DNA of 64,000 nucleotides from Vogesella urethralis (GTDB taxonomy: Bacteria > Pseudomonadota > Gammaproteobacteria > Burkholderiales > Chromobacteriaceae): contig NZ_VMDW02000066.1 in the NCBI RefSeq assembly GCF_007644045.2, forward strand, positions 62,001 to 126,000, read 5' to 3'. Both the position numbers and the translations under genes were made by a program. The notes under the pieces were generated by a model that made no database searches, was not told the DNA's origin, and saw only the letters and a list, made by a program, of their open reading frames with translations. Shown piece after piece: positions 27,560 through 35,696 of this stretch (positions within the stretch are counted from its first letter, which is position 1; each line of letters begins with the position of its first letter).

Positions 27560-27579
27560 GTTTCCCCTCGTGTGGAAAG

Positions 27580-27589
27580 GTTGGCCGCA
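27580..27589 (-). repeat. Uptake-sequence-like repeat word, upstream of the thioesterase gene
   Basis: An exact TGCGGCCAAC on the minus strand lies in the 60-base gap between the 122-aa protein gene and the thioesterase gene. Confidence 0.6.
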
Positions 27590-27619
27590 GCGGGCGCTGC
27601 GGCAGGGTGCCGGCCTGTT

Positions 27620-27988
27620 TTAGTTGTGGTCCAGGTCCAGCGGAATGAAGGCTTCGCGCTCCAGCGGCTGGTCGACCAGGTCGGTCAGCACCGAGTGGAT
27701 TTCTACGTCGAACCATTCGCTAAACAGCGCCGGGCTCAGCTCGGGCCAGAAGGCGTCGTCGTCGCACCAGTCGGCCAGTTCGGCGCTGAACAGGGTGCGG
27801 TAGTGCTGGCGGACAAAGTCTTCGGCGCTGGCGTAGTCGTCGGCGGCCGGAATCAGCAGCGCGTTGCAGTCGCCGCGCAATTGCGCCAGCTCCAGCTGGC
27901 CATCCAGGCTGCCAGGCAGGTTTTTCAGCCAGTCCAGAAAGGGCTGGCGCGGTTTCAGGATGGCGATGCTGCGGTTCACTTCGTACAT
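27620..27988 (-). CDS. Conserved-looking small acidic protein, function unknown
   Basis: I do not recognise this protein (122 aa). It starts MYEVNRSIAILKPRQPFLDW, has no signal peptide or transmembrane helix, and is acidic (for example WCDDDAFWPELSPALFSEWF and the tail REAFIPLDLDHN). Its codon use is like the neighbouring genes, and it occupies a clean slot between the TonB-like gene and the thioesterase gene, which supports it being real. It is likely cytoplasmic. Confidence 0.7.
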   Translation of the reverse strand: MYEVNRSIAILKPRQPFLDWLKNLPGSLDGQLELAQLRGDCNALLIPAADDYASAEDFVRQHYRTLFSAELADWCDDDAFWPELSPALFSEWFDVEIHSVLTDLVDQPLEREAFIPLDLDHN

Positions 27989-28018
27989 AGCGGGTCCTCG
28001 AATGGCATGCGGCAGCCG

Positions 28019-28753
28019 TTACGAGCTGCCGTCCAGGCGGTGTGCCGTGGTAAACGACCATTTTCTCACGACTTCCAGCGACGCGTACTCTTGCGCCAGC
28101 TTGGCCGGAAACGGCGGGTAGGGTGCGCCCATGCGCACAATGTTGATGGCGGCGTTGTCCAGCAAGGCATTGCCGGAACTGCGGGCGACGCGCACGTCCA
28201 GCAACTCGCCGGTATCGCGCAATACCACCACCAGCTCCAGGCTGCCGTACAGGCCGCGGGCGCGGGCTTCTGCCGGATAGTGGCGGTTGCCGATGCTTTC
28301 GACGCGGCGGCGCCAGTTTTCCACGTAGCCGGCCCAGCTGACGCCGACGGCAGCGGCGCCGAGCCGCGCGTGCTGGCGGGTGTCGGGCGGGGTCGCCTGC
28401 TGGCTGGGTACTGGGGTCGGTGCCGCCTGGCGGCTGGCCAGGGTGGCGCGGGGTTGTAGGGTGTCCGGCGCCGGCTGCGGCGGATCGTCGAGGCTGGCGG
28501 TGATCTGGCTGCCGCCGTTGCTGTCATGCTGGGCCAACACTTCGGCGCGTACCGGCGGTGCCGACGGTGGCGTTTTCAGCAGGGTAAGCTGCAGTGTGCT
28601 GTGCGGTAACGGGGGCAGGGCGATCGGCGGCAGCAGGCCGCTGGCACTGGCCAGCAAAAGCAGGTGCAAGGCCAACGATACGAGGATCGCGACCTTGAAC
28701 AGGGATCGGTCCCCCGCGGCCGGTGCGGGGGTGAAATGACGGGGTGCGGGCAT
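28019..28753 (-). CDS. TonB-like energy-transducing protein
   Basis: The protein (244 aa) has one N-terminal transmembrane helix (LFKVAILVSLALHLLLLASA), a Pro/Ala/Thr-rich linker and a C-terminal TonB domain (YPAEARARGLYGSLELVVVL, then GNALLDNAAINIVRMGAPYP). It would transmit proton-motive force to outer-membrane receptors. No ExbB/ExbD or receptor genes are adjacent. The ATG at 28753 is preferred over the in-frame ATG at 28789 because GCAGGAG lies just upstream. Confidence 0.82.
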   Translation of the reverse strand: MPAPRHFTPAPAAGDRSLFKVAILVSLALHLLLLASASGLLPPIALPPLPHSTLQLTLLKTPPSAPPVRAEVLAQHDSNGGSQITASLDDPPQPAPDTLQPRATLASRQAAPTPVPSQQATPPDTRQHARLGAAAVGVSWAGYVENWRRRVESIGNRHYPAEARARGLYGSLELVVVLRDTGELLDVRVARSSGNALLDNAAINIVRMGAPYPPFPAKLAQEYASLEVVRKWSFTTAHRLDGSS

Positions 28754-28793
28754 GGCAGACTCCTGCAAGGAGTGTAGCACGCCCGCCAAGGCC

Positions 28794-29258
28794 TTAGCTT
28801 TCCAGCAGGCTGCGCAGCATCCAGGCGGTTTTTTCGTGTACTTGCAGGCGTTGAGTCAGCAGGTCGGCGGTGGGTTCATCGCTGGCGGCGTCGGCCAGCG
28901 GGAACAGCGAACGCGCGGTGCGACACACGGTTTCGTGGCCTTGTACCAGCTCGCGGATCATGTCTTGCGCCTTCGGTACGCCCTGGCTTTCGCTGATGGA
29001 CGTCAGACGCGCGTAGTCGGCGTAGCTGCCCGGCGCCACGTGGCCCAGCGCGCGGATGCGCTCTGCTACCTGGTCTACCGCCAGCGCCAGCTCGTTGTAT
29101 TGCGCCTCGAACATCAGGTGCAGGGTCTGGAACATCGGGCCGGTGACGTTCCAGTGGAAGAAGTGGGTTTTCAGGTACAGCGTGTAGCTGTCTGCCAGCA
29201 GGCGGGACAGGCCTTCTGCGATGCGGGCGCGATCCTGTTCGGAAATGCCGATATCCAT
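28794..29258 (-). CDS. dps: Dps-family ferritin-like DNA-protection protein
   Basis: The protein (154 aa, usual Dps length) is a ferritin-like four-helix protein. The conserved ferroxidase ligands are visible in [20 protein letters not shown] and in [20 protein letters not shown]. Dps dodecamers oxidise and store iron and protect DNA from peroxide. The start has GGGAGTATCACC upstream. It is transcribed away from yggU. Confidence 0.93.
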   Translation of the reverse strand: MDIGISEQDRARIAEGLSRLLADSYTLYLKTHFFHWNVTGPMFQTLHLMFEAQYNELALAVDQVAERIRALGHVAPGSYADYARLTSISESQGVPKAQDMIRELVQGHETVCRTARSLFPLADAASDEPTADLLTQRLQVHEKTAWMLRSLLES

Positions 29259-29321
29259 GGTGATACTCCCGTGAAGTGAGTCTGGTCGATTTACAATGCA
29301 CCTTTTGTACGAAGGTGCCCG

Positions 29322-29615
29322 ATGAAAACCTGGTTAACCGTTCAGCCGACCGGCATACGCCTAACCTTGCACGTTCAGCCCGGTGCACGCAAGAGCGAAG
29401 TGGCGGGCGAGCACGGCGAGGCGCTGAAGATCCGCTTGGCCGCGCCGCCGGTAGAAGGCAAGGCCAACGCCGAACTGCTGCGCTGGTTGGCCGACTATCT
29501 GGGCGTACCCCGCAAGGCGGTAACCCTGCTGAGCGGCGAGCGCAATCGCCACAAGATCGTGGCGGTAGACGGGCTGGATGCCGCCGCCGCGCTGGCCATG
29601 TTGTTGCCGCAGTAG
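29322..29615 (+). CDS. yggU: YggU/DUF167 family protein
   Basis: The protein (97 aa) is of the DUF167/YggU family of small cytoplasmic proteins of unknown function. The family signature is clear: [20 protein letters not shown], then [20 protein letters not shown] and GERNRHKIV. It lies alone on the plus strand between dps and fxsA. Confidence 0.9.
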   Translation: MKTWLTVQPTGIRLTLHVQPGARKSEVAGEHGEALKIRLAAPPVEGKANAELLRWLADYLGVPRKAVTLLSGERNRHKIVAVDGLDAAAALAMLLPQ

Positions 29616-29634
29616 CCGCAGCACGGCCTGTGCC

Positions 29635-30099
29635 TCAGTGCAGGCGACGGTCGTCCGGCGCCGGGCGCTGTACGTGTTCGTACTCGCCTTCGATGATGTC
29701 ACCCTGCTCGCCACCAGGCTGGTGTTGGAACGGTTGCTCGCCGCCCTGGCCGAACGGCTGGTTCATGTTGAGGTCTGCCAGTTTGGGGCCTTTCCACGGC
29801 AGCATCAGGATGATGGCCAGCACGTCGCTGACCAGGCCGGGGATGGCCAGCAGCAGGCCGGCTAGCATCACGCGCAGTGGCCACAGCAGCGAAAACAGCG
29901 AAACCTTGCCCTCGCGCAGCGTGCCAGCCAGCGTTAGCAGGCCGCCCAGTTTGCTGTTGCGCATCAGCGCGCTGCCCAGCAGGAAGGTGACGATGACCCA
30001 GGCCAGCGTCCAGCCGCCACCGATGTGGTCGGCCAGCGCAAACAGCGAGTACATCTCCAGAAACGGGTACAGCAGGAACAGAATCAGTAATCCACGCAT
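29635..30099 (-). CDS. fxsA: FxsA-family inner-membrane protein
   Basis: The protein (154 aa) is an FxsA-like membrane protein, known in E. coli for relieving phage T7 exclusion by F plasmid when over-expressed. Hydrophobic helices occur at the N-terminus (LLILFLLYPFLEMYSLFALA), at about 30-45 and about 75-100. The GLVSDVLAIILMLP segment is typical. The hydrophilic tail is rich in Gln/Gly. It is divergent from cutA, with only 15 bases between the starts. Confidence 0.88.
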   Translation of the reverse strand: MRGLLILFLLYPFLEMYSLFALADHIGGGWTLAWVIVTFLLGSALMRNSKLGGLLTLAGTLREGKVSLFSLLWPLRVMLAGLLLAIPGLVSDVLAIILMLPWKGPKLADLNMNQPFGQGGEQPFQHQPGGEQGDIIEGEYEHVQRPAPDDRRLH

Positions 30100-30114
30100 G
30101 AAACGGATATCCGC

Positions 30115-30438
30115 ATGAAAGTGTTAATCGTAGTGTGCAATGTGCCGGATGCGGCACTGGCCACGCAGATGGCCACGGTATTGGTAGAGGCGCAGCTGGC
30201 CGCTTGCGTCAATATACTGGCCCCGTGCCAGTCGGTGTACCGCTGGCAGGGCCAGACCGAAAGCGCCAGCGAGATTCCGCTGCTGATCAAGACCACATCC
30301 GCTCAATATGCGGCGCTTCAGGCCAAAATCCAAGAGCTGCACCCGTACGAGGTGCCGGAAATCGTGGCGCTACCGGTGGAAACCGGCTTGCCGGCCTACC
30401 TGGGCTGGGTTGTGGACAGCGTGGCGCCATTGTCATGA
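30115..30438 (+). CDS. cutA: Divalent-cation tolerance protein CutA
   Basis: CutA (107 aa, usual length) is a small trimeric protein linked to copper and divalent-cation tolerance. Family motifs are EAQLAACVNILAPCQSVYRW and the C-terminal HPYEVPEIVALPVETGLPAY. The exact role in bacteria remains unclear. Confidence 0.95.
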   Translation: MKVLIVVCNVPDAALATQMATVLVEAQLAACVNILAPCQSVYRWQGQTESASEIPLLIKTTSAQYAALQAKIQELHPYEVPEIVALPVETGLPAYLGWVVDSVAPLS

Positions 30439-30505
30439 AATGAGTCTGCGCCTGGCGGCCAAGGGTTCCCGGATAGGGTTAAATGCAGATTTCTGTAAAA
30501 AAAGC

Positions 30506-30534
30506 TTGACGCAAAAAAGCCACGGGCGTATAGT
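30506..30534 (+). promoter_or_regulatory. Sigma-70 promoter of tRNA-Lys
   Basis: TTGACG and TATAGT are separated by exactly 17 bases, ending 17 bases before the mature tRNA. It is the best consensus promoter I found in the window. Confidence 0.88.
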
Positions 30535-30551
30535 CGCTTTCTCTCAAGGAC

Positions 30552-30627
30552 GGGTCGTTAGCTCAGTTGGTAGAGCAGCGGACTTTTAATCCGTTGGTCG
30601 CAGGTTCGAGTCCCGCACGGCCTACCA
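30552..30627 (+). tRNA. tRNA-Lys (anticodon TTT)
   Basis: The 76-base cloverleaf has a 7-bp acceptor stem (GGGTCGT/ACGGCCT with two G-U pairs), D arm TAGCTCAGTTGGTAGAG, anticodon loop CTTTTAA with TTT in the centre, T arm with GGTTCGAGTCC, and an encoded CCA end. The promoter upstream and terminator downstream make it a single-gene transcript. Confidence 0.97.
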
Positions 30628-30639
30628 GGAATTCCTGTC

Positions 30640-30669
30640 AAAAAGCCCAGCCTCTTGGCTGGGCTTTTT
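30640..30669 (+). terminator. Rho-independent terminator of tRNA-Lys
   Basis: A 13-bp stem (AAAAAGCCCAGCC and its complement) with a 4-base loop contains the T-run. It begins 13 bases after the tRNA CCA end. Confidence 0.93.
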
Positions 30670-30684
30670 ACATTGTACTTGTCG

Positions 30685-30694
30685 TGCGGCCAAC
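30685..30694 (+). repeat. Uptake-sequence-like repeat word after the tRNA-Lys terminator
   Basis: An exact TGCGGCCAAC followed by CTTGCC lies in non-coding DNA between tRNA-Lys and the LysE-family gene. The extended match (TGCGGCCAACCTTGCC) is identical to the minus-strand copy at 60104-60119. Confidence 0.6.
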
Positions 30695-30759
30695 CTTGCC
30701 GACTCCTGTCGGCGGCAGCATCATGCTGACTCCTGCTTGCACCTTCCTGCGGAGCGACC

Positions 30760-31383
30760 ATGACCGACCTTCCCCTGCTGCTGGCCTTTGTTGTGGCGGC
30801 CACCATCCTTGCCATCACGCCCGGTGTCGATACCGCCATGGTGCTGCGCAGTGCCGCGGTGAGTGGCCGTCGGGCGGCGGCGCTGGCCGCTGCCGGCATA
30901 GCCCTGGGTTGCCTGGTATGGGGCGCGGCGGTGGCGATTGGTCTTGGTGCGCTGTTGCGCGCGTCCGAGCTGGCCTACAGCGTACTGAAGTGGGCCGGGG
31001 CCGCTTACCTGCTATGGCAGGGTGGCAGGCTGCTGCTGGCTCGGCGACAGCCGCCGGTGCCGGGGGCGGATGAGGCCACGGCGGGTAGCGCCGCTTTTCG
31101 CCGCGGCTTGCTGACCAATCTGCTGAACCCCAAGGTGGGCGTGTTCTACGTCACCTTCCTGCCGCAGTTCGTACCGGCTGCGGCCAACGTAGCGTGGTAC
31201 ACCTTCTTTCTCGCCTGCCTGCATGTGCTGTTGACTTTGCTGTGGTTTGCTGTGCTGATCGCCGCTACCGCGTCGCTGGGCCGCTGGCTGCGGCAGCCGC
31301 GCGTCATCCGGTGGCTGGATCGCCTGACCGGTGCGGTGTTTGTCGCGTTCGGCATCCGCTTGGCCACGGCGACGCAGGCCTAG
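30760..31383 (+). CDS. LysE/RhtB-family amino-acid exporter
   Basis: The protein (207 aa) is a six-helix inner-membrane exporter of the LysE/RhtB family. The N-terminal motif ITPGVDTAMVLRSAAVSGRR (usual form PGP.....) and the central FRRGLLTNLLNPKVGVFYVT are diagnostic. Substrates are typically amino acids or homoserine lactones and cannot be assigned here. GGAG precedes the ATG. It is followed by the mod promoter region. Confidence 0.9.
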   Translation: MTDLPLLLAFVVAATILAITPGVDTAMVLRSAAVSGRRAAALAAAGIALGCLVWGAAVAIGLGALLRASELAYSVLKWAGAAYLLWQGGRLLLARRQPPVPGADEATAGSAAFRRGLLTNLLNPKVGVFYVTFLPQFVPAAANVAWYTFFLACLHVLLTLLWFAVLIAATASLGRWLRQPRVIRWLDRLTGAVFVAFGIRLATATQA

Positions 31384-31427
31384 ACTGCCGGGCTAACGGC
31401 GGGGGGCGGCGTAGGCCTAAAGGTGTA

Positions 31428-31456
31428 TTGAGCTTGCGCTATATACATGCTTATAT
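31428..31456 (+). promoter_or_regulatory. Predicted promoter of the modABCE operon
   Basis: TTGAGC and TTATAT are spaced by 17 bases. The predicted start would be near 31463, 24 bases before the modA ATG. The ModE-type palindrome covers the spacer and -10 element, which fits repression. Confidence 0.65.
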
Positions 31457-31461
31457 AGCGC
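31436..31461. promoter_or_regulatory. ModE-type operator
   Basis: A perfect 10-bp inverted repeat, GCGCTATATA and its complement TATATAGCGC, is separated by 6 bases (CATGCT). This has the layout of the E. coli ModE operator, in which inverted TATATA-containing half-sites flank a short spacer. A modE gene ends the same operon. Confidence 0.85.
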
Positions 31462-31486
31462 TTTGCCAATTGGCCAAGGGAAGCAC

Positions 31487-32242
31487 ATGCCCACCATTGC
31501 CCGCCCGTTCTGCATTGCGCTGTTCTTGCTGTGCAATAGCGTCGTTGCCGCTGCCGGCGACATCACTGTCTCTGCCGCTGCCAGCCTGGGGAACGCCTTC
31601 AAGGAGGCGGCCCAGGCCTTCGAGGCGCAACACCCCGGCAGCAAGGTGCTGCTGAATACCGCCGCATCCGGTGCCTTGCTGCAGCAGATGGCCAAAGGCG
31701 CACCGGTGGACGTGTTCGCCTCGGCCGATCAGGAAACCATGGATCAGGCGCAGGCCCAGGGCCTGGTAGTGGCGGCCAGCCGCCGTGATTTTGCCCGTAA
31801 CACGCTGCTGTTGGTGCAGCCGGCCGGTAGCCAGCTCGTGCTGCGCAGCCTGAAAGACCTGACCCTGCCTGCCGTCACCCGGGTCGCCATCGGCAACCCG
31901 GCCAGTGTGCCGGTAGGGCGCTACGCGCAAGACGCGCTGGAGGCCGCCAAACTGTGGCCGCAGGTGAACGCCAAGGCGGTGAATACCCTCAACGTGCGCC
32001 AGTCGCTGGACTACGTTGCCCGGGGGGAGGTCGATGCCGGTTTCGTGTACGCCACCGATGCGGCGCTGGTGCCGGGCAAGGTGACGGTCGCCTTCCGCGT
32101 GCCGCTGCAGCAGAGCATCCGCTATCCGCTGGCTACCACCACGGCCGCGGCCAACCCTGCGCAAGCCAGCCGCTTTGTCGCCTTCATCCTGTCGCCGGCC
32201 GGGCAGGCCATCCTGGCGCGTTACGGCTTTCTGAAGCCCTGA
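31487..32242 (+). CDS. modA: Molybdate-binding periplasmic protein
   Basis: ModA (251 aa) captures molybdate or tungstate in the periplasm for the ModBC transporter. It has a signal peptide (IARPFCIALFLLCNSVVAAAG) and the conserved start ITVSAAASLGNAFKEAAQAF. Ligand-loop residues are in LLNTAASGALLQQMAKGAPV and DVFASADQ. The ATG at 31487 follows AAGGGAAG and starts the signal peptide directly. modB begins 3 bases after the stop. Confidence 0.95.
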   Translation: MPTIARPFCIALFLLCNSVVAAAGDITVSAAASLGNAFKEAAQAFEAQHPGSKVLLNTAASGALLQQMAKGAPVDVFASADQETMDQAQAQGLVVAASRRDFARNTLLLVQPAGSQLVLRSLKDLTLPAVTRVAIGNPASVPVGRYAQDALEAAKLWPQVNAKAVNTLNVRQSLDYVARGEVDAGFVYATDAALVPGKVTVAFRVPLQQSIRYPLATTTAAANPAQASRFVAFILSPAGQAILARYGFLKP

Positions 32243-32245
32243 GCC

Positions 32246-32929
32246 ATGGCCGCACTGGACGCACTGTGGTCACCGTTGTGGCTGTCGCTCAAGGTTGCCG
32301 GCTGGGCCAGCCTGCTGGCCACGCTGCTGGGCACCGCCGTGGGCTGGCTACTGGCGCGTGGCCGCTTTCCAGGGCGTAACGTGCTGGATACGCTGCTGAC
32401 GCTGCCGATGGTGTTGCCGCCCACGGTGCTGGGCTACTACCTGCTGGTGTTGCTGGGCCGGCACGGCCCGCTGGGGCGCTGGCTGGCGCAGTACGACATC
32501 CTGCTGATCTTTACCTGGCAAGGGGCGGTGCTGGCGGCAACCGTGGTGGCTTTTCCGCTGGTGTTCAAGCCGGCACGCGCCGCGTTCGAGGCGGTAGACG
32601 GCCAGCTGGAGCAGGCGGCGCGGGTGCTGGGCTGCAGCAATATGGCCGTGTTCTGGCGCGTGACGGTGCCGCTGGCCTGGCGCGGCATTCTGGCCGGCGT
32701 ACTGCTGGCCTTTGCCCGGGCGCTGGGCGAGTTCGGCGCCACCTTGATGGTGGCCGGCAGCATACCCGGCAAAACGCAGACGTTGTCGATCGCCGTCTAC
32801 GAAGCGGTGCAGGCCGGGCAGGACGATGCGGCCAACCTGCTGGTTGCCGTCATTTCAGCCGTCTGCATCAGCGTGCTGCTGGCCGCAGGCTGGCTGGCGC
32901 CCGGCCGGCTGGGCCGGCAACAAGGCTAG
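32246..32929 (+). CDS. modB: Molybdate ABC transporter permease
   Basis: ModB (227 aa) is the inner-membrane permease, with about five hydrophobic helices. The cytoplasmic EAA loop that docks the ATPase is visible as EQAARVLGCSNMAVFWRVTV followed by PLAWRGILAG. The segment LGEFGATLMVAGSIPGKTQT is typical of ModB. It sits between modA and modC. Confidence 0.95.
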   Translation: MAALDALWSPLWLSLKVAGWASLLATLLGTAVGWLLARGRFPGRNVLDTLLTLPMVLPPTVLGYYLLVLLGRHGPLGRWLAQYDILLIFTWQGAVLAATVVAFPLVFKPARAAFEAVDGQLEQAARVLGCSNMAVFWRVTVPLAWRGILAGVLLAFARALGEFGATLMVAGSIPGKTQTLSIAVYEAVQAGQDDAANLLVAVISAVCISVLLAAGWLAPGRLGRQQG

Positions 32930-32937
32930 GAGGCGGC

Positions 32938-33606
32938 ATGCTGTTCGATATCGATTTCCATAAGACCCTGCGCGCCGGCAGCCGCCATTTCCGGCTGCAC
33001 GTCACGCTGCGCAGCGACAGCCAGCGCGTCGTCATCCATGGCCCGTCCGGTGCCGGCAAAAGCCAGACCCTGCAAGCCATCGCCGGCCTGATGCAGCCCG
33101 ACGGCGGCCATATCCGCATTGGCGGGCGCACGCTGTTCGACGCCGCGGCCGGCATCCGGCTGTCGCCACAAGCGCGGCGCTGTGGCTACCTGTTCCAGGA
33201 TTACGCGCTGTTTCCGCACCTGAACGTGCGCCAGAACGTGCTGTTCGGCCTGCAGCGCGGCTGGCTGAACCCTTGGCGCCACACCCGCCTGGCCGAGGTA
33301 GAGCAGTGCCTGGCCACGTTCGGCCTGAGCGAGCTGGCGCAGCAACTGCCCGAGCAGCTATCCGGCGGCCAGCGGCAGCGGGTGGCACTGGCGCGTGCCA
33401 TCGTGGCTCGGCCGCAAGTACTGCTGCTGGACGAACCGTTTGCCGCGCTGGACCCGGCCCTGCGCGCCAGCCTGCGTCAGGAGCTGGACACGCTGCAGCG
33501 GCGCCTGCAGCTGCCGATGCTGCTGATTACCCATGATCACGACGACGTGGCGCAATTCGGCGACCACGTGCTGGCGCTGCGCGACGGCCGCGTCGCCGCG
33601 CCATGA
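32938..33606 (+). CDS. modC: Molybdate ABC transporter ATPase, short form without TOBE domain
   Basis: The protein (222 aa) is an ABC ATPase with Walker A (HGPSGAGKSQTLQAIAGL), signature (LSGGQRQRVALARAI), Walker B (VLLLDEPFAALDP) and the switch His (LLITHDHDD). Typical ModC proteins are about 350 residues with a C-terminal molybdate-binding TOBE/MOP domain. Here the protein stops right after the ATPase domain, so that sensing module is missing. The operon's ModE carries two MOP domains. Confidence 0.92.
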   Translation: MLFDIDFHKTLRAGSRHFRLHVTLRSDSQRVVIHGPSGAGKSQTLQAIAGLMQPDGGHIRIGGRTLFDAAAGIRLSPQARRCGYLFQDYALFPHLNVRQNVLFGLQRGWLNPWRHTRLAEVEQCLATFGLSELAQQLPEQLSGGQRQRVALARAIVARPQVLLLDEPFAALDPALRASLRQELDTLQRRLQLPMLLITHDHDDVAQFGDHVLALRDGRVAAP

Positions 33607-33610
33607 ACGG

Positions 33611-34432
33611 ATGAGTACCATGCCGCAACAAGACAACACCATTACCGTACAAGGCTCGCTATGGATGACGGTAGACGGCCAGCACTTTGGCGGCGACGAC
33701 CGCATGCGGCTGCTGGCCTGCATTGCCGACTGCGGCTCCATCAGCCAGGCCGCCAAGGCGGTGCCGATGAGTTACAAGACCGCCTGGGACGCCATCGACG
33801 CCATGAACACGCTGGCGGGCGAGCCGCTGGTGGCGCGCGTGGCCGGCGGCAAAGGCGGCGGCGGTACGCGGCTGACCGCACGCGGCCAGCAATTGCTGGA
33901 TAACTACCTGACGCTGCAACGCGAACACCAGGCGTTCATGCGGCAGTTGGCCACGCAGGCCGGCGGCCTGGCCGACGATTATGTGCTGATCCGGAGGATG
34001 GCGATGAAGAGCAGTGCGCGGAACCAGTTTCTGGGCAAGGTGCTGAGCGTGAAAGACGGCGTGGTCAACGACGAAGTGACGCTGCAAACCGCGACCGGGC
34101 TGCACATCGTCGCCACCGTCACCCGCGACAGCCGCGACAGCCTGGGGCTGGCCCCCGGCGTGGAAGCCTTTGCCCTGGTCAAGGCCTCGTCCATCATCCT
34201 GGCCACCGATACCGCCGCTGCCCGCTTTTCGGCCCGCAACCAGCTTGCCGGTACCGTCACGCGGGTGCTGCCCGGCGCGGTCAGCACCGAAGTCACGCTG
34301 GCGCTGGGCGGCGGCGCCAGCGTGGCCGCCATCATCACCCACGACAGCGGCGAAGCGCTGGCGCTGCAGCCCGGCCAGCCTGCCGTGGCGCTGTTCAAGG
34401 CCAGCAGCGTGATCGTGGCCATTCCGGCCTGA
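33611..34432 (+). CDS. modE: Molybdate-responsive regulator ModE
   Basis: ModE (273 aa) has an N-terminal LysR-like winged helix (ISQAAKAVPMSYKTAWDAID, then GGKGGGGTRLTARGQQLLD) and a C-terminal pair of TOBE/MOP domains. The two start in similar ways (RNQFLGKVLSVKDGVVNDEV and RNQLAGTVTRVLPGAVSTEV). With bound molybdate it represses mod operons. It is the last gene of modABCE and so probably regulates itself through the palindrome at 31436-31461. The ATG at 33611 is used; another in-frame ATG lies at 33620. Confidence 0.94.
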   Translation: MSTMPQQDNTITVQGSLWMTVDGQHFGGDDRMRLLACIADCGSISQAAKAVPMSYKTAWDAIDAMNTLAGEPLVARVAGGKGGGGTRLTARGQQLLDNYLTLQREHQAFMRQLATQAGGLADDYVLIRRMAMKSSARNQFLGKVLSVKDGVVNDEVTLQTATGLHIVATVTRDSRDSLGLAPGVEAFALVKASSIILATDTAAARFSARNQLAGTVTRVLPGAVSTEVTLALGGGASVAAIITHDSGEALALQPGQPAVALFKASSVIVAIPA

Positions 34433-34439
34433 AGCACGC

Positions 34440-35696
34440 TTATGGCAGCGCCGCCACCATGCCTGGAGGCTGCAGAAAGTGCTGCCGTGCGACCTCGCGC
34501 AGCGCGCTAAGCAGGGCTTCTACCGCCGGAGAAGGCAAGCTGCCACGCCGTTGGGTAAGGCCGATTTCGCGTCGGGTATCGCCCAGCGTCACCGCTAAGG
34601 CGGCCACCTCGCCGGTTTCCAGCTCGTAGTGCAGCTGGTAGGGCGAGCAGGCGGTGATCAGGTCGGTGGTGCCCAGCAGGTGCCGCATGATGGCCAGGTC
34701 GCCGGTTTCTACCGACGGTTGCAACGGTGGCAGCCCGGCCGTGGCACAGGCACGGTGCAGTACCTGTCGTGCTGGCGAATCTTGGCGCGGCAAGATCCAG
34801 GCGGCGTTGGCGAGGGTGCGGATGTCCTGCGCCTGCCGCTGACGGGCGAGCGGATGGCCACGGCGGCAAAACACGCCGACATGGTCGTTGAACAGCGGCT
34901 CGCCACGCAGGTCCTGCCCGGCATCGTGCCGGATGGCGCCGACAATGCAGTCCACGTCGCCGTGCCGCAAGCCGCGCGCCAGCTCATCGTATGGGCTTTC
35001 CAGCGTGCGGATGTCCAGTTGCGGGTGGTTGGCCAGCACGCGGGCGATGGCTAGCGGCAACAGCCTGGTACGGCACAGCGGCAGCGCGCCCACGGTGACG
35101 GTACCACGCAAGCAGCCGTCCAGCGCAGACAGATCGGCGTGGATGTGGCGCACCTCGGCCAGAGCCAGTTTGGCGTGGCGCAGCAGGCGCGCGCCTTGGT
35201 CATTCACCAGCAAACCTTGCCCCATGCGTTGAAACAGCGTCACGCCCAGTGACTCTTCCAGCCGGTTCAGCGACATGCCGATGGCCGAGCGCGACAAGCC
35301 CAGCTGCTGCGCGGCCACACTGATCTGGCGGCATTCGGCCAGCGCCACGAACAACTGCAATTTGTGCCCCCCCATCAGCAACTGGGTGAGCGGTGCCAGC
35401 TTGTGTGCGGCGGCCGGCCCAAGGTTGGCCGCCGCCCGCTCCAGCTCTTGCTGGATACGCAGCGCCCGCGTCAGTACCGTGTCGCCGTAGCGGTTGAGCA
35501 GCATGCCGCGCGGCTGGCGTTCAAACAGCGTGCAACCCAGGATGCCTTCCAGTTGCAAGATGGAGCGCGTCACCGCCGAGGGCGCCTTGAACAGGTGTTC
35601 GGCAGCCCGTGCAATGCTGCCCTGGCGGGCAACAGCAATGAAGTCGCGCAGATAGCGCAACACCTCGTCCAGTGGCAGCTGGCGTGTATTCAGCAT
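34440..35696 (-). CDS. LysR-type regulator with two tandem HTH domains (gallate cluster)
   Basis: The protein (418 aa) is about 110 residues longer than usual LysR regulators because it has two N-terminal LysR winged helices. The first is about residues 11-70 (IARAAEHLFKAPSAVTRSIL, then LFERQPRGMLLNRYG). The second is about residues 106-165 (ISVAAQQLGLSRSAIGMSLN, then LFQRMGQGLLVNDQG). A normal effector-binding domain follows (about 190-400). The ATG at 35696 has ACAGGAAA upstream. It is divergent from the gallate genes, so it is very likely their regulator, with a gallate pathway compound as ligand. The double HTH is real in sequence, not a frame error. Confidence 0.9.
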   Translation of the reverse strand: MLNTRQLPLDEVLRYLRDFIAVARQGSIARAAEHLFKAPSAVTRSILQLEGILGCTLFERQPRGMLLNRYGDTVLTRALRIQQELERAAANLGPAAAHKLAPLTQLLMGGHKLQLFVALAECRQISVAAQQLGLSRSAIGMSLNRLEESLGVTLFQRMGQGLLVNDQGARLLRHAKLALAEVRHIHADLSALDGCLRGTVTVGALPLCRTRLLPLAIARVLANHPQLDIRTLESPYDELARGLRHGDVDCIVGAIRHDAGQDLRGEPLFNDHVGVFCRRGHPLARQRQAQDIRTLANAAWILPRQDSPARQVLHRACATAGLPPLQPSVETGDLAIMRHLLGTTDLITACSPYQLHYELETGEVAALAVTLGDTRREIGLTQRRGSLPSPAVEALLSALREVARQHFLQPPGMVAALP

